This document shows, piece by piece, positions 1-11,201 of a stretch of 64,000 nt of DNA. The DNA comes from Selaginella tamariscina. Lineage: Eukaryota > Streptophyta > Lycopodiopsida > Selaginellales > Selaginellaceae. Position 1 is the stretch's first letter, and each line of letters opens with the position of its first letter. The position numbers and the translations under genes are program-made. The stretch covers positions 1 to 64,000 of the forward strand of contig PUQB01000348.1 in assembly GCA_003024785.1 (NCBI GenBank). The letters run 5' to 3'. Under the pieces are notes generated by a model. That model saw only the letters and a list, made by a program, of their open reading frames with translations, did not search any database and had not been told where the DNA came from.

Positions 1-722
1 AAGAGCTACACTCATGGTTCACAGATGTTAACCCTAGAACCTCTCTATATGAACCCTCAAGAACATGGTAATGAGAACCAATAGAGAACCATCTGACTTA
101 GTAGAACATGTATTCTGATATAACCTCCTCGGCACAGATTTACCAACAATAAGGGTTGGACAACCCTTAGGTGTGGCATACTCTTGTGCACTAAAAGCTA
201 GGGTGGCACAATACCTTGATGACACAATTAAAGATTACATCGATAAGAGAATAACGATCTCACTTATGAACATAGAAACTCTTTCCTACTTTATTTCCAT
301 GACGGAGCGCCCCCACACTACCCCCCTTCGCCCTCTTTTCCTACTTGTGTGAGTGGGTTAATAAATAAAGTTAACTTGCTTAACCTAACCCTAAACTCAA
401 CCCTAAAGGGGAGGGTTTTTATAATGTGAGGTTAGGGCAACCCTAGGAGTGTCCTAAACATATTTGACACATTGAACTCACTTGATACACCCACAAATCT
501 TGAACTCAACTAAACAAAGAGGGGAGAGTTTTAGATGGCAAGTTCCATCTTTGCTAGAGTTTTTTAAGGTATCTAGTGACAATTGGTTGAATCACCCTTA
601 AAGACTTAAATGCATCAAGTAGGGTTATTTCTCATTCATCTAGAGGCCCAACATGAATTACAATAGGTAACAACATTTAACCTCCAAAATAAAAAGGTAA
701 GATCATAGTAAAAACTATGATA
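1..722 (-). repeat. LTR fragment, first of two in tandem (same family as 59,232 and 61,550)
   Basis: This stretch aligns by eye, in the same orientation, with the right part of the solo LTR at 61,550-63,241. Shared landmarks in order are a 'gacaca' block followed by 'gagaataacga', a C-rich run near 310, 'aaccctaaacc', 'catattngacaca', and a terminal hairpin at 702-721. It is cut by the window edge. The element's own orientation is on the minus strand. It is non-coding. Confidence 0.65.
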
Positions 723-723
723 G

Positions 724-1378
724 CAGAACTCTAAGCTCTAATGTTAAAACTCACCAACATAGGGATGGCACTTGTTGCCATCCCACTTATGCATATCTTA
801 ACCTCTAATAGGAAAGATGCATATTCCAACAAGACCTTCCACGAATTTGCCAACGTCTAACTTGAAAGTGGTAATGGCACAATATAGAATTGTGTCTTAA
901 CGACACAAGTTTAGTTTGCCCAATAGAAGAATAACAATCTCAATTATGAATTTAAGAACTCTCATTACATATACTCTACCTAATTTAGTGACAGAGCCCC
1001 CACCTGCCTATTTTTCTAATTGCTTAAGTACATTCACACAAAGTTTGTTCCCAAAGTAAACAGCTTGGTGAGTTTTAACCTAACCATCAGGCTACTCAGT
1101 AACTTAACCCTAACCCTAAACCTAACCCCCAAGATATTCGATACATCAAACTCACTAACTAGGACGTCAAAATCGAGGGGAGAATTTTTTAAATGGAGGT
1201 GCTAGCTTCACTTAGAGTTTCATATAAGTGCCTAACAACACTCAACCAGACCATCAATAGATACTAAGTGCACTAAATGGATTTGTTTTTTAACACATTG
1301 GGTCATCAACATAGTTTAATATGTAATAACAGTTAACCTTCAAAGTAAATAGTAATCATAATAAAAACTGTGAACATT
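724..1378 (-). repeat. LTR fragment, second tandem copy
   Basis: A second diverged copy of the same LTR segment follows directly in the same orientation. It has 'cttaacgacacaag' near 898, 'gacagagccccca' near 991, 'aaccctaaacctaac' near 1110, 'aagtgcactaa' near 1266, and a decayed terminal hairpin near 1360-1376. Only about 650 bp are present, so it is truncated. Two LTR fragments with no internal region suggest unequal recombination or repeated insertion. Confidence 0.6.
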
Positions 1379-1964
1379 CAAGTACGATTCCACTACATTT
1401 GTGAGCAAGTGGAACTTGGAAAACTTAAGTTGGAGTATTGCCCTATTGGTTCAATGGTGGTAGACATTTTACTAAATCTTTGCCACCAGTACTCTTCAAG
1501 TAGCATAAAGAAGCTTTGGAGTTAGTTCATACTAGTTGAGCTCCCGGGGTGGCCACTCTTTAAATTAGCCCTAACAGAGGTACGTGCACCCAAAGGGTAT
1601 GTAAACTTACTAGTTATACGTATGTACCTACCCTACCCACTATAGTATGATTAAAAAGTAATACGGGGTGTGCAAAATGAGTTTTGATGAGGAGGTACCA
1701 AGAAGGGGATAGCATATAAATTAGCAATTTAAATTGAATATAATAGCTTGGTATCCAAAAGCAGCCATCACAACAAGCCAATGGGCAATATAAAGTTTGT
1801 GTCCCTAATTCAATCCAGTTCAATTTGATTTCAAGACTCTGTGGTTAGCTCTCTCTCTTGGTGGGCAACTCTCTCTTCTTATAGCTACCTTTGGCAGCTT
1901 CTCAACTCGGGTAAGTCTTTGTCTCAAGATTAAATCTCTCAATAGTAACCCCATTCATTGTAGG
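1379..1964. other. No gene seen
   Basis: I see no conserved coding segment. The short reading frames here look random. A splice-acceptor-like 'cattgtag' ends the stretch next to the coding-like segment that starts at 1965. Confidence 0.5.
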
Positions 1965-2865
1965 AGGTTATCTATGGCAAGCAAGAGCTGTTTGTTTATA
2001 TTGCTGAGAATGGAAACCAGAGGAAGTTAGGAATGTTGAAGGTGAGACCAAGTTTGACTTTTGAAGCCTTGAGAAAGGAGATCGAGGATGATCTTGAAGA
2101 CATCCTTCCAAGCCAGTGGCTATTTATAGATGTTGAAGAAGGCATAGAGATTAGGAAGAAGCAAGAGGCAAAATGGCAATTCCAAGGGTCAAATGTGTGC
2201 ATCAAGGAAGTAATTCATGGTGTTGGAATGGAGGTCAATCCTGGAGTGACAACAGCTACAGCAAATGAAGAGACAGTGGACAAGGATGATGATATTGAAA
2301 TTCTGGAACCTGTAAGTATTTTTTTTATTTTCTTGTTGATATATTAGAATTTAATTTTTACTTTATAAAGGTTGAGGAGCATTAGATGTGAACCAATGGC
2401 CAAGAATGAAGAGCAAGGCAGCAGGCTACCAAGGGAAACGATGGATACAGATGGTTGAAGGTGCTAAGTGCAAGCTCCAAGCTCAAGGCAAGATGGATAG
2501 ATTTGAGCCAGCCAGCAAAGATGTGGTGGAAATGCAGATTCTACATATGGTGTGTAGAATGCAAGAAGCTTTTGGGGTCAAATGAGTCAAGAACACTCGA
2601 GACACGCTTAAGAATTTTTTGAGCTCTCATTTGAAGTCTCACATGCATGCAAAATGCCTTGACAACGCAAGTCAAGCTCTATTGCAACTTCTAGTGGGAC
2701 TAACAGGGAAATTTATGCATATTCACATGAAATTAATCGAGCTGTTGCTATAGACATGATGAAAGTGTGGACCAACTTTCTGAAGAGGTCCAATGCAAGT
2801 TTACACTATGGGAGAACAACAACTTCTCTAAACTTGGGGATATACGAATTCGATGTGCAATAGAT
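1965..2865 (+). pseudogene. Degenerate coding-like region, family not recognised
   Basis: An exon-like segment at about 1965-2310 is bounded by 'ttgtag' and 'cctgtaagt' and reads as a hydrophilic protein. One part is 'FEALRKEIEDDLEDILPSQW', followed by a 'KKQEAKW' patch. Further frames at 2388-2583 and about 2698-2860 ('REIYAYSHEINRAVAIDMM') look protein-like but lie in different frames separated by stops. No family could be named. The surroundings are repeats, so an old transposon gene is more likely than a host gene. Confidence 0.35.
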
Positions 2866-5140
2866 AACACTCTTATTCATTTATTTCCTTTAGCATGTGA
2901 GTTTTTATATTTTGTTTTCGACAATTATAAATAATATTCATTTTCTTTTGGTAGGTTCACTTCCAAATAATATTAGAGAGCATCTTATGAGTAGGTCTCA
3001 TGTGACTGCAGTTGTGAAAAAAGAGGAGGACTAACAGAAAAGGGAAGCGCCATCTTAATTCAAGTTTAGGTGGTCGTCCCACTAAACATGCTGTTGTTGG
3101 CCTACAGGAATCAACGTGGGCTTAGCGACTACTTTCCTCCTTATGCAAGTATGAAATTTTAAGTTATAAATTGAGTTTAAGTACATATAAATTAATTTTA
3201 TAAATTGAGTTCTAATATATTACTCTTTCATAGGAGGTGCGATTCATATTGAGGCCAGCGAGAATAGTAAGTGAACTATAATTAATGGATTGTAGTTCTT
3301 ATGTTTTTATACACTAGCTGTTTAAAAAATTTAGTCCTATTTCTAGAGTAAAGAAAGAAGTTTGTCTCTTCTTCTATCATTTGGTTTAAACTATGAATTC
3401 ATATATGATGTATGAATAAAAAAGTCTCTTATATTCACTTTCAAACTATTTGAAGTTAAATATATGATAATAGAATTCTTAAACATGATTTACAGAATGG
3501 ATGTATTTTATAATATTTTATACACCAGAAATGTACAATATGCCTTTTTAGTTTTACATTCTTTAATAATAAATTAGAAATTAATTATTAAAAGCCTTAA
3601 GTATGTAAGTTATAAAATATGCAACAACTTTATATATATTTTAAGATAGATATATACATCTATTCTTGATAATAGTACTTCTAAAAGAGTGAGAACACAA
3701 ACAACAGTGTCTTTTAGAACAGATGTTGTAGTGATTTTTGAGGAGGATGGGGAATGTATATGTTCTAAAGATGTCCAAGAAATCAGGAAGTTCATGGAGG
3801 GAGACTCGTGAGCTAGGATCTTTGTGATCGGCCAAGTTATCCAATTTGTTTTAACTTGTATTGGTATCAAAAAAATATGGAGACATGGAACTGGACTTAT
3901 GACTTACCTGATCATAAAGTAGTGTTACTAAAGAACATCATCTTAGTGGTGAACTTGGCTTTGCAACCTGATACGGGAGAGTACATGCTAGATGAGAACG
4001 ATGCACAACAGGTTCACAATTTCTGTGGATAGAAAGAGCTATAGATATATTCCTTCTAATATTTTTATGCTATAAACATTTGTACTTTTTGTAAATGGAT
4101 GAAACAATAGACGTGAAAGGGGTAGAGAAAGAGGAAGGGAAAAGTCGAGGGTAATATACCTTTTAGGGGTGATAAACTTTATGTTTTTTTAATGTTAAAT
4201 ATACATGAAAGGGTAGTAAATGTTTTTTATAATTACTATATAAAATATTAATATTTATTGGTATACTTGGGTTAGAAAAGTTCTCTATGCACGCAGATGT
4301 TTTTAAAACTTCGAATAAAGTGAACTCCCTGGGTTGAACTGTCACAGTGGGGAGTGTTGAAACGGTGAACCAATTTTAATCATTAGGTTAACAAACAGTT
4401 AACTATAGTTTCATTACATATTCTCCATTCTGTATATTAATAAAACGTTATGGCCCCAGGGTTATTAGAGTTAGCTCTATCTAAACAGCAAGGAAACACA
4501 GAGATATGGAATTGTGCAACAGATGCCTAGAGTTACTTTCACTAAGGATTAAAAATCCAAGACTAGTCTAGACTATCAACTTCTTCATTTTATGTTTTTT
4601 GAAGGAGATTTCTTGTTATTTTTTAAAGGGGATTAAAAGAGATAAAGTGAGTATAATTTAAATTTAATAGGAAGAGAGTGAGGTTTGTATCTTTGTTTTG
4701 TGTACAAATCTTTTATTTACGTTTTATGTTTTATTTTTTATTAATTTTAAAAGAATACATCAGTATATTTTACTACGTTGCTTTTGCTGTTTTAGCTTTG
4801 ACAATTTCCGTTCTTTTTAAACAAAGAAACTAAACCTGCAGGTGGGTGGGGAACTGATGGGACCGCGTTGTAGTAACTTTTCGTTATGGGTGAGTCCTTT
4901 CCTACTTGTTATGATCAATCTATTTTATAACTTTTAAGATATTTTAAAATGTAATAAGTAGAAAGAAGTCCCGTTCTACATTTACTCCAGCATTTTTATG
5001 TGCGTTCTTAAATGACAAGTGGTGTGTGTTGAGCTTTGTACAAAAGGTTCCAGTATACATCTCAATTAATTCGTGTATACAGAAGCCGCATTGTATATAT
5101 ACTCTTAAGTATATTTACTCCTGTTTTTTAGTTTTTTCTT
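2866..5140. other. AT-rich stretch without a clear gene
   Basis: This is mostly AT-rich sequence. Around 3700-4030 a plus-strand frame reads 'VIFEEDGECICSKDVQEI' and runs into stops. It may be a further relic of the 2-kb region. I found no RNA gene or intact open frame. Confidence 0.4.
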
Positions 5141-6343
5141 TTAATTACAATATGCAAAAAGAAAAGAAGTCCCCGTTCGGCTTTCAAGCGAGCCGTCCAA
5201 CCTTGGGGTGATGAATAAACCTCTCAAAGCAAACTTGACATCCTGGTTACCAAGAGGACATGTAGGAAGCCACTGCCATGAAGCAGGAGTTTTGGACAAG
5301 TCACATACCAATATCCCAGAGTGCGAACTCCTGAAGAAGTATACAACGTCCCCTGAACCTGCACACTTGAGATCGAATTCCCCTTTACCTTCGTACAACA
5401 TGTCAAAGTAAGGCTGTGGCATCCGTTCCTTGTCAATCCAGTGCTGACTCTTCACCTCCAGCTCCCACAGGTGAATTCTCTCACAGGTTCGATCAGTGCC
5501 CACGCCACCCACTAACAGCAGCTTGTTTCTTCTTTTAAGCAGGAACGACGAGTACAAACAAGCTGGCTGAGGGACTTTCATCTCGGACCACTCCCGTGTC
5601 TCCAAGTTATAAGCCATGAGATTGTAGGGACGAGCAGAAGTGAGACAGTACAATGTACCGTTACACAAGACAGTCTTGGACGACTTGGATGTCCAGACAG
5701 TGATCTTGACAGTATAATAATAAGGAATCTCGCCGAGAACGGTCCATGAATCAGTTGCAGAGTCATATATCTCAGTGGAGCATTCGTAGTCGCCTCCGCA
5801 CTCCGAAGTACCGCCTGCCACCAGAATCTTGTAGTTGCTTGTACCGTCAACTTGGAAGACACCAACAAGGCAGTTGAATCGCTTGTATGTCATCGGTGGA
5901 AGCTCCCTCCAGCTCTGGGTGATCGGGTTGCAAACAGCCAGGGTTCCGAAGTTGGTAAGACCCGCTCGCATGAAAATGAGACCGCCGATTGCCGCAAGTG
6001 GGAAGCGCATGTAGGGCGGAAGGAAGGCAAGCGAAACATTGATCCACTTGTTGAGTGTGGGACTGAAGGCACAGGAGTTGTCCCGGCAGTTGTACGAGGA
6101 GCAAGTAAAGAGCCAAGGCTGCTCCCTAGCAGGGGTGGCACGGTACACTCGCTGGAAGTTGGTTGAGTTGATTTGTGAGTTCCAAGCCTTGCAAACCAGC
6201 TTGGCATTTACCAGGCTCTCTATCGTCATGAAGGCAAACACCTTGTCCATGATATCCTCGGGGAGGTTATGCCACATTGACGATTCATTCTGGTCGTTGA
6301 CATCCGTGATGATTCTTGCTCTGGAACTGGTCATCATCACCAT
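5141..6343 (-). CDS. F-box/kelch-repeat protein
   Basis: A single 400-residue open frame without introns or frameshifts. An F-box lies at about residues 24-66 ('LPEDIMDKVFAFMTIESL' then 'LVCKAWN'). About four kelch-like blades follow, each with the usual small-residue pair and a later Trp: 'SWRELPPM', 'LVAGGT...DSWTVLG', 'NLETREWSEM', 'LLLVGG...SQHWID'. Proteins of this type are the substrate-binding subunits of SCF ubiquitin ligases: the F-box binds a SKP1-like adaptor and the kelch propeller binds the target. The overall form resembles single-exon plant F-box/kelch proteins, but I cannot name the orthologue or the substrate. Four Met lie in the first few residues; I took the most upstream in-frame ATG. 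Confidence 0.88.
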   Translation of the reverse strand: MVMMTSSRARIITDVNDQNESSMWHNLPEDIMDKVFAFMTIESLVNAKLVCKAWNSQINSTNFQRVYRATPAREQPWLFTCSSYNCRDNSCAFSPTLNKWINVSLAFLPPYMRFPLAAIGGLIFMRAGLTNFGTLAVCNPITQSWRELPPMTYKRFNCLVGVFQVDGTSNYKILVAGGTSECGGDYECSTEIYDSATDSWTVLGEIPYYYTVKITVWTSKSSKTVLCNGTLYCLTSARPYNLMAYNLETREWSEMKVPQPACLYSSFLLKRRNKLLLVGGVGTDRTCERIHLWELEVKSQHWIDKERMPQPYFDMLYEGKGEFDLKCAGSGDVVYFFRSSHSGILVCDLSKTPASWQWLPTCPLGNQDVKFALRGLFITPRLDGSLESRTGTSFLFAYCN

Positions 6344-7030
6344 GCTTACTTAGTGCTGTTGGGAACAGGAACAGTGAAAATGTTAAACTTGACAGAGACC
6401 GATGGGGAATAGTGCCTACAAGCTGTTTGAACAAAAGAGATCCAGATCCAAGAAGAAGAATGAGGGCGTGATACAAGATGGTGGTCATTAGAGAAGCTAA
6501 CCTTGTGGATTGCTTGGGACGACAAGAGAAGAACGGCCACACTCGATGGCGCAAACTAGTTGCGGAAGAAGCTCCTATAGATCCCTCAAAGTCATGGCAA
6601 GGGGAAAACCAAGATTGAGACAAAGAAAGGGGAATAGATTTATATCGGCTTGGCGGTCCGACCTCAGTAACGTAGTGAGTAAGTATTGAAGAAAGACAAC
6701 AGAACAAACAGGGTGAAGGCTGGTCAATCATGCAGCAGCAGGAAGTGGACTGAGCGCTGCATAGAGAAAGAAAGAGGTCAGGCGAGCGCCACCGCAACAT
6801 GAACCAATTTAACCTTGGCAACTTCTCTGCTCTGATTGAGAGAGAGAGAGAGAGAGCGGGCGTGAGCCACAATCAAAGCTACTCTTCACTGATTGAGTGA
6901 GAGAATGAACACGAGCCAATCGCAGTGGATTTAAAAGGGAAATTGGGAGCTTCAAATTATTGAGAGAGAGATGACCATGACAGGACAGAGAGACAGGACA
7001 AGGCAGGCTACATACTGGGAGCAAATACTA
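6344..7030 (-). promoter_or_regulatory. Probable long 5' leader and promoter of the F-box gene
   Basis: The 690 bp upstream of the F-box start are rich in GA/CT, including a run of GA dinucleotides at about 6838-6857. Read on the minus strand, a 'ttttaaat' TATA-like word lies near 6935 with CCAAT/ATTGG nearby. A 195-residue minus-strand frame across 6285-6872 is low in complexity and overlaps the true start, so I treat it as leader. GA-rich leaders are common in plant regulatory genes. Confidence 0.4.
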
Positions 7031-9530
7031 AGTATAGAAACAAGTGGAGGTGAAAATTAGAAAGAAATATGGGCAAAAGCAATAAGGGGGGACGGAGACG
7101 GCAATCAGTGAGGGGGAACTGTCGGGCCCTCAATCATGCATGAGAGAGAAAACGGAGGAAATTTCCCCAGGAAAAAGAAAAACCAAAAAACGACCGCCAT
7201 AGCTATAATGCTGGACGAAGCAACGTGCCGTACATTTCTTTGTCATGTGACACATAATACGTTTTGGGCCACTTGTTGTACGGATGAACCATATGGCCAC
7301 ACTTTTTCCAGTTGTAGTGGGGTCCGTTCCCAGTGACGAGAACGTCCGTCAAACATATTACGTAAGTGGGGTGGCTGCCGGCCGGCTGTCATATATACAT
7401 ATATTTAAGCAGAATCTTTGTAATATACCCACTCACAATAGATGCGCCCATTTTAAATAAACAATACATTTTTGTGTGTTATACCAAAAAATTATATGTT
7501 ATGGGGAATCTCGATTAATATACGACACTACGTGGGGATTTTCTGGAATGTGTACAGTTTGTTTCTAATTTCGTCGCAAGCTATATGGCCTCATTACCAT
7601 GGCAAAGAGCCACGTCAAGAATCATATATATATTTAACAGAATCAGTCTAACTAACGAAATCTAAACAGTTGCGAATCTTAATATCATTCTAAACCGTTA
7701 GATTGTCCCGACTGAAGGGTCTAGATCATTCAACTCGAAGCCGTCGGATTCATTAACTCTCTTCTGACTGCTGGCAAAAAGTCACGAACTTGGTTAACAA
7801 ACTGGCAATAGTTGTTAGTTAGTTAGCCGCCTTTTCATGTGAATAAAGACCAGAATAGTTGACTGCGTGATTCACATATACAGATTTCATGTTTGCTTGT
7901 TGAACAAGCTTACATACATATTGTATGTGCGTGCGTGCGTGCATGCGTGCACTTGTATGTGTATATATAATAATCTTATGCTGGATGGGAGGCACAAGAA
8001 GACAGTGTGTTTCGATTCCCTTCTCCTATCCTAAGCGTATGATTTGTGCTTATAAACTATCTCTACAAATCTTTGCTCCACCAAACCGAAAGCACGTACA
8101 CATGAAAAGGAAAGTGGGAAAATACAGATTCCGCTAGGAATGCCACATGCAAAGCAAACATTGTTTGGGATCTTCCGACAGTAATCCTTAACAAAGGACA
8201 TGCTTGTATCTGGTTATCATACGTACACACATGCATACATGTGTCTATACACCTTTCCATACGTATATATACGGTATCACTTCTGTGCTCATCTTATCTG
8301 TCATAGGATAAGAATATGAATATTGTTAACGTCATGAGCAGTGGCCAGCACGAGTGCCTGAAATCTAGTTTTTCTAATGCAAATCTTAGGATCTCAATGA
8401 CATTATATTCCGAAACATACACGTACCTGTGAGTGAGCATGCCAGTTACTAGCAAAGCACATGATCTCACAGATAGCTGAAAGTAAACCAAACAAAAAGT
8501 TGAGCAACAAAGTAAACAAGGATGTTGCAGCAGCATTTGACCATGATTAAAGATCAAATGCTGTACAAGAACACATCTAGTATATGTCTCCGTCTGCGTT
8601 CTCGATCAGAAAAAGCTGGTAAAAATGCCTTCATCAATAAACTATCGTCTTTCATATAAGTGAAACACACACGCATCAAATCATCTGTGTGTGACACAGC
8701 GCATAATATACTTACAATGTCAACATCAAGATAGTTAACACCTTACACTTAAGCCACCAAAGATACTATACTCACAGAATCACATTGTGTGTGGGTGTTC
8801 GTGTCAATGTTGCTTTTCTAGCAGTGTGTAAGCCGTCCGTTCCCGTGACGGAGTGTGTAAATCGTATTATAAGATCAATAAGAACAAATATGATCAGGAA
8901 AAAGACTGAAAAGTGTGAGAAAGTAGCTTACATATATGTAAGCTGGGAAGTTTAACTTAACCCGAGGTAAGCCAGACTAAATGTTTAATTGCACACCCAC
9001 ACAGACCTATATGCCTGCGTGTCTGTATATATACATATGTATGAATACAAAGGAGACATGCATACACACGGACAACACTTGACATGGATTTTCTGACGAA
9101 AGTTAAGGAAAAGGCTGACCCAATAAACAAATTATTGAGTCTTTTGTATATGACATGACGTCAAGAGTAAAAAGTGTAAATAGCTATAGTCAAAGATGAA
9201 GTATGGTGGATCATATCAACGTAATGTATAATCCAACGAAAAGACTGGAAAAGTGTAACAAATAACTCCAAAAGAAGAAAAGGACTGGACAAATGCGTAT
9301 GTGTACGTCCGAATGCGTGTTAGGATTTAACACTTAACACGTCACATAGTGAAACTTATTATTTAGTGTAACAGTTGTTCGAGTTTACCACAAGAATATT
9401 AATTCACGTACATATATATGCACACACAAGCACGCACACGAATATGTACGGTGTATATATGCATAAGTAAATGAGCATGTTTTTTACTTCAAAAGTTAAA
9501 AGTTAAAATGTTCAGTTAAAGCAAACCATC
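7031..9530. other. Intergenic, no gene seen
   Basis: AT-rich sequence with simple repeats: a run of GTGC/GCGT words at 7926-7950 and scattered CACACA. I searched both strands for conserved exons and found none. The right end probably includes the 3' untranslated region of RRP46. Confidence 0.5.
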
Positions 9531-10904
9531 CTATGGAGCTGGGGATACATTTGAGGCAATATCCATTGCGTTCTGCACAAAATACTACTACGTTAGCAAA
9601 TGGGAAGACTCTCGTCCTCCCTCTGTTGTATGTGTGTGTGTGTACCTGTTTCTTCTCGATACTGCTTCGTGAGAATTCCGTTATTTTCTTGCATGCGGAA
9701 CTGCCCCGTGCCAGACAATCAAGATAGCAATCCACTGCACCAACCCATAACAATGATATATACGTTGCCGATTGAAAAACATTGAGGTTGGCAGATAACA
9801 ACACTTACCCGACATGGAACCACGCGTGATAGACGTGACAAGGCCATCTCCTGTAGAGATTCCAGGTATCACAGATGCAGCCTGACTCGTATATACCAAA
9901 CAGACGTAGGCTTGAATTTTCTGAAAAATAGAACTCATTAGTCTCGTTCATTATTATTAAATAGTTGCAGCACAATAATAAGGAAAATGTGACACAGGCA
10001 TAGTGTATTCTACTACAGTGCACCAGTATACATATAATTTAGTAAATAACTTACGTACTTGTTCTTCTAACCTTGTCGGATCCAACAGAATCTCTCCCGT
10101 GCTTGTGACACCACATGTCACTGCAGCTGTGAACCAAAAATGAAAATAAAAAGGTGTGCACACACAGGTCTCTATATACACACACATCCATATGACCTAC
10201 CAAGTAAACCACTCAAGGGAACGCCGGTATCCACCAGAGCTGCACATACTGCATTCACTGCACAAGAAAGTAGCTAAACCAACAATAAGTCAAGAATTAT
10301 CAAAACCAAACATCAAAATCACAGTTCTAAAGCATATTAAAATAAGAGGATACTGCTCCATCGTCATTCACAACCTGAGAGCATATTATAAGACAACAAG
10401 TTAGAACAACAATATAGACTACATATATGTATATCCACACACACGCACAAGACTATACATAACCGCTTGCCTGAATTATCACCGAAATGCCTGTGTTGGG
10501 ATGTAGAGATGCCATGATAATGTACTCGACTGTTCTTCTTACAATCACCTCTGCTTCTTTCTCAGGGCTCCCTTCAAAATAACCAAGTTAAAATGGAGAC
10601 ACACACACGCGCGCATGCATGCACGGGCACACACACACCGGCAACGCCTGTCTTAGACTTCCATATGACTTCAATCGTGGCTCTTTCAGCATTCTCCTGC
10701 TTCCCAGAGACGGATTTGGGTCCATACACTGCCGCCAAAACGATAGTATTCTCTGCATACACACAGTGACATACGAAATCGTAGTGAAAATAAAACTCAG
10801 TCACCTTGAGACCAGCGAGCTGACCCATGCGCTCTGTTGAGCAGCCCTCTGGTGCAGGCAATCGGTCTGATCTGATCCGCACTCCGCCCATCTGGCCTAT
10901 CCAT
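9531..10904 (-). CDS. RRP46: Exosome complex component RRP46 (RNase PH-like), nine exons
   Basis: Assembled by hand from splice sites. Exons in coding order are 10904-10805, 10752-10639, 10571-10471, 10374-10354, 10273-10201, 10126-10059, 9920-9809, 9734-9646 and 9572-9531. They total 720 nt and give 239 residues plus stop with no frameshift; plant RRP46 is about this length. Signature segments are 'DQIRPIACTRGLL', 'HGSARWSQENTIVLAAVYG', 'EVIWKSKTG', 'HPNTGISVIIQ|VVNDDGA|LLSCAVNAVCAAL' and 'LVTSITRGSMS'. The product belongs to the six-subunit RNase PH-type ring of the RNA exosome, which processes and degrades RNA in nucleus and cytoplasm. Intron 3 is GC-AG, exon 4 is only 21 nt, and intron 4 looks U12-type. 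The ATG at 10904 lies directly before the 'RPDGRS' segment. Confidence 0.93.
10274..10353 (-). other. Probable U12-type (minor spliceosome) intron in RRP46
   Basis: This 80-nt intron is forced by the reading frame ('NDDGA' then 'LLSCAVNA'). Its 5' splice site reads GTATCCTC, one base off the U12 consensus GTATCCTT. A TTCTTGAC sequence, close to the U12 branch-site consensus TTCCTTAAC, places its branch A about 16 nt before the AG. A conventional polypyrimidine tract is lacking. Minor introns at conserved positions in exosome subunit genes are plausible; this one was identified only by motif. Confidence 0.65.
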
Positions 10905-10936
10905 TGAACAACCCTAGACAGGGTTTAGGGCTTACC
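10905..10936 (-). promoter_or_regulatory. Telo-box-like leader of RRP46
   Basis: Directly upstream of the start codon the minus strand reads CCCTAAACCCT, and about 8 nt later an AGGGTT. Telo-boxes (AAACCCTA) are a known element near the starts of plant ribosome-biogenesis and translation genes, so this fits an RNA-processing gene. The match is to the motif core only. Confidence 0.4.
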
Positions 10937-11201
10937 ACAGGGGATATTTATTGAATATACCCTTTCATTTGAATTTGATTGCATCTATTTTATCTGATGC
11001 AATCAAATAATTGAATCAACAGCCAGATAGACTCTATAATATTCTTCCGTGAAGTACCTTGTGCTATTTAAATGTTTATATGTCATGCTTATGTCAGATG
11101 ATTTATTTTGAAAACAGTATAGTTACATCGTAGAGTTGACCGAATATTATTTTTGGGGAAGTAGACACACTTTTGAGTCACTCTCCCTCAGGAAAGAAAG
11201 T

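Noticed and set aside
5141..6343. miR394-type target site in the F-box gene, as known for one plant F-box/kelch gene
   Set aside because: I looked for the complementary word on the minus strand and did not see it.
6285..6872. 195-residue minus-strand frame upstream of the F-box gene
   Set aside because: Low-complexity Ser/Leu/Phe sequence from CT-rich leader DNA, overlapping the real start; no family features.
10574..10891. 105-residue frame read straight through RRP46 exons 1-2
   Set aside because: Exon 1 is in the wrong frame there and introns are translated; the spliced model gives the conserved protein.
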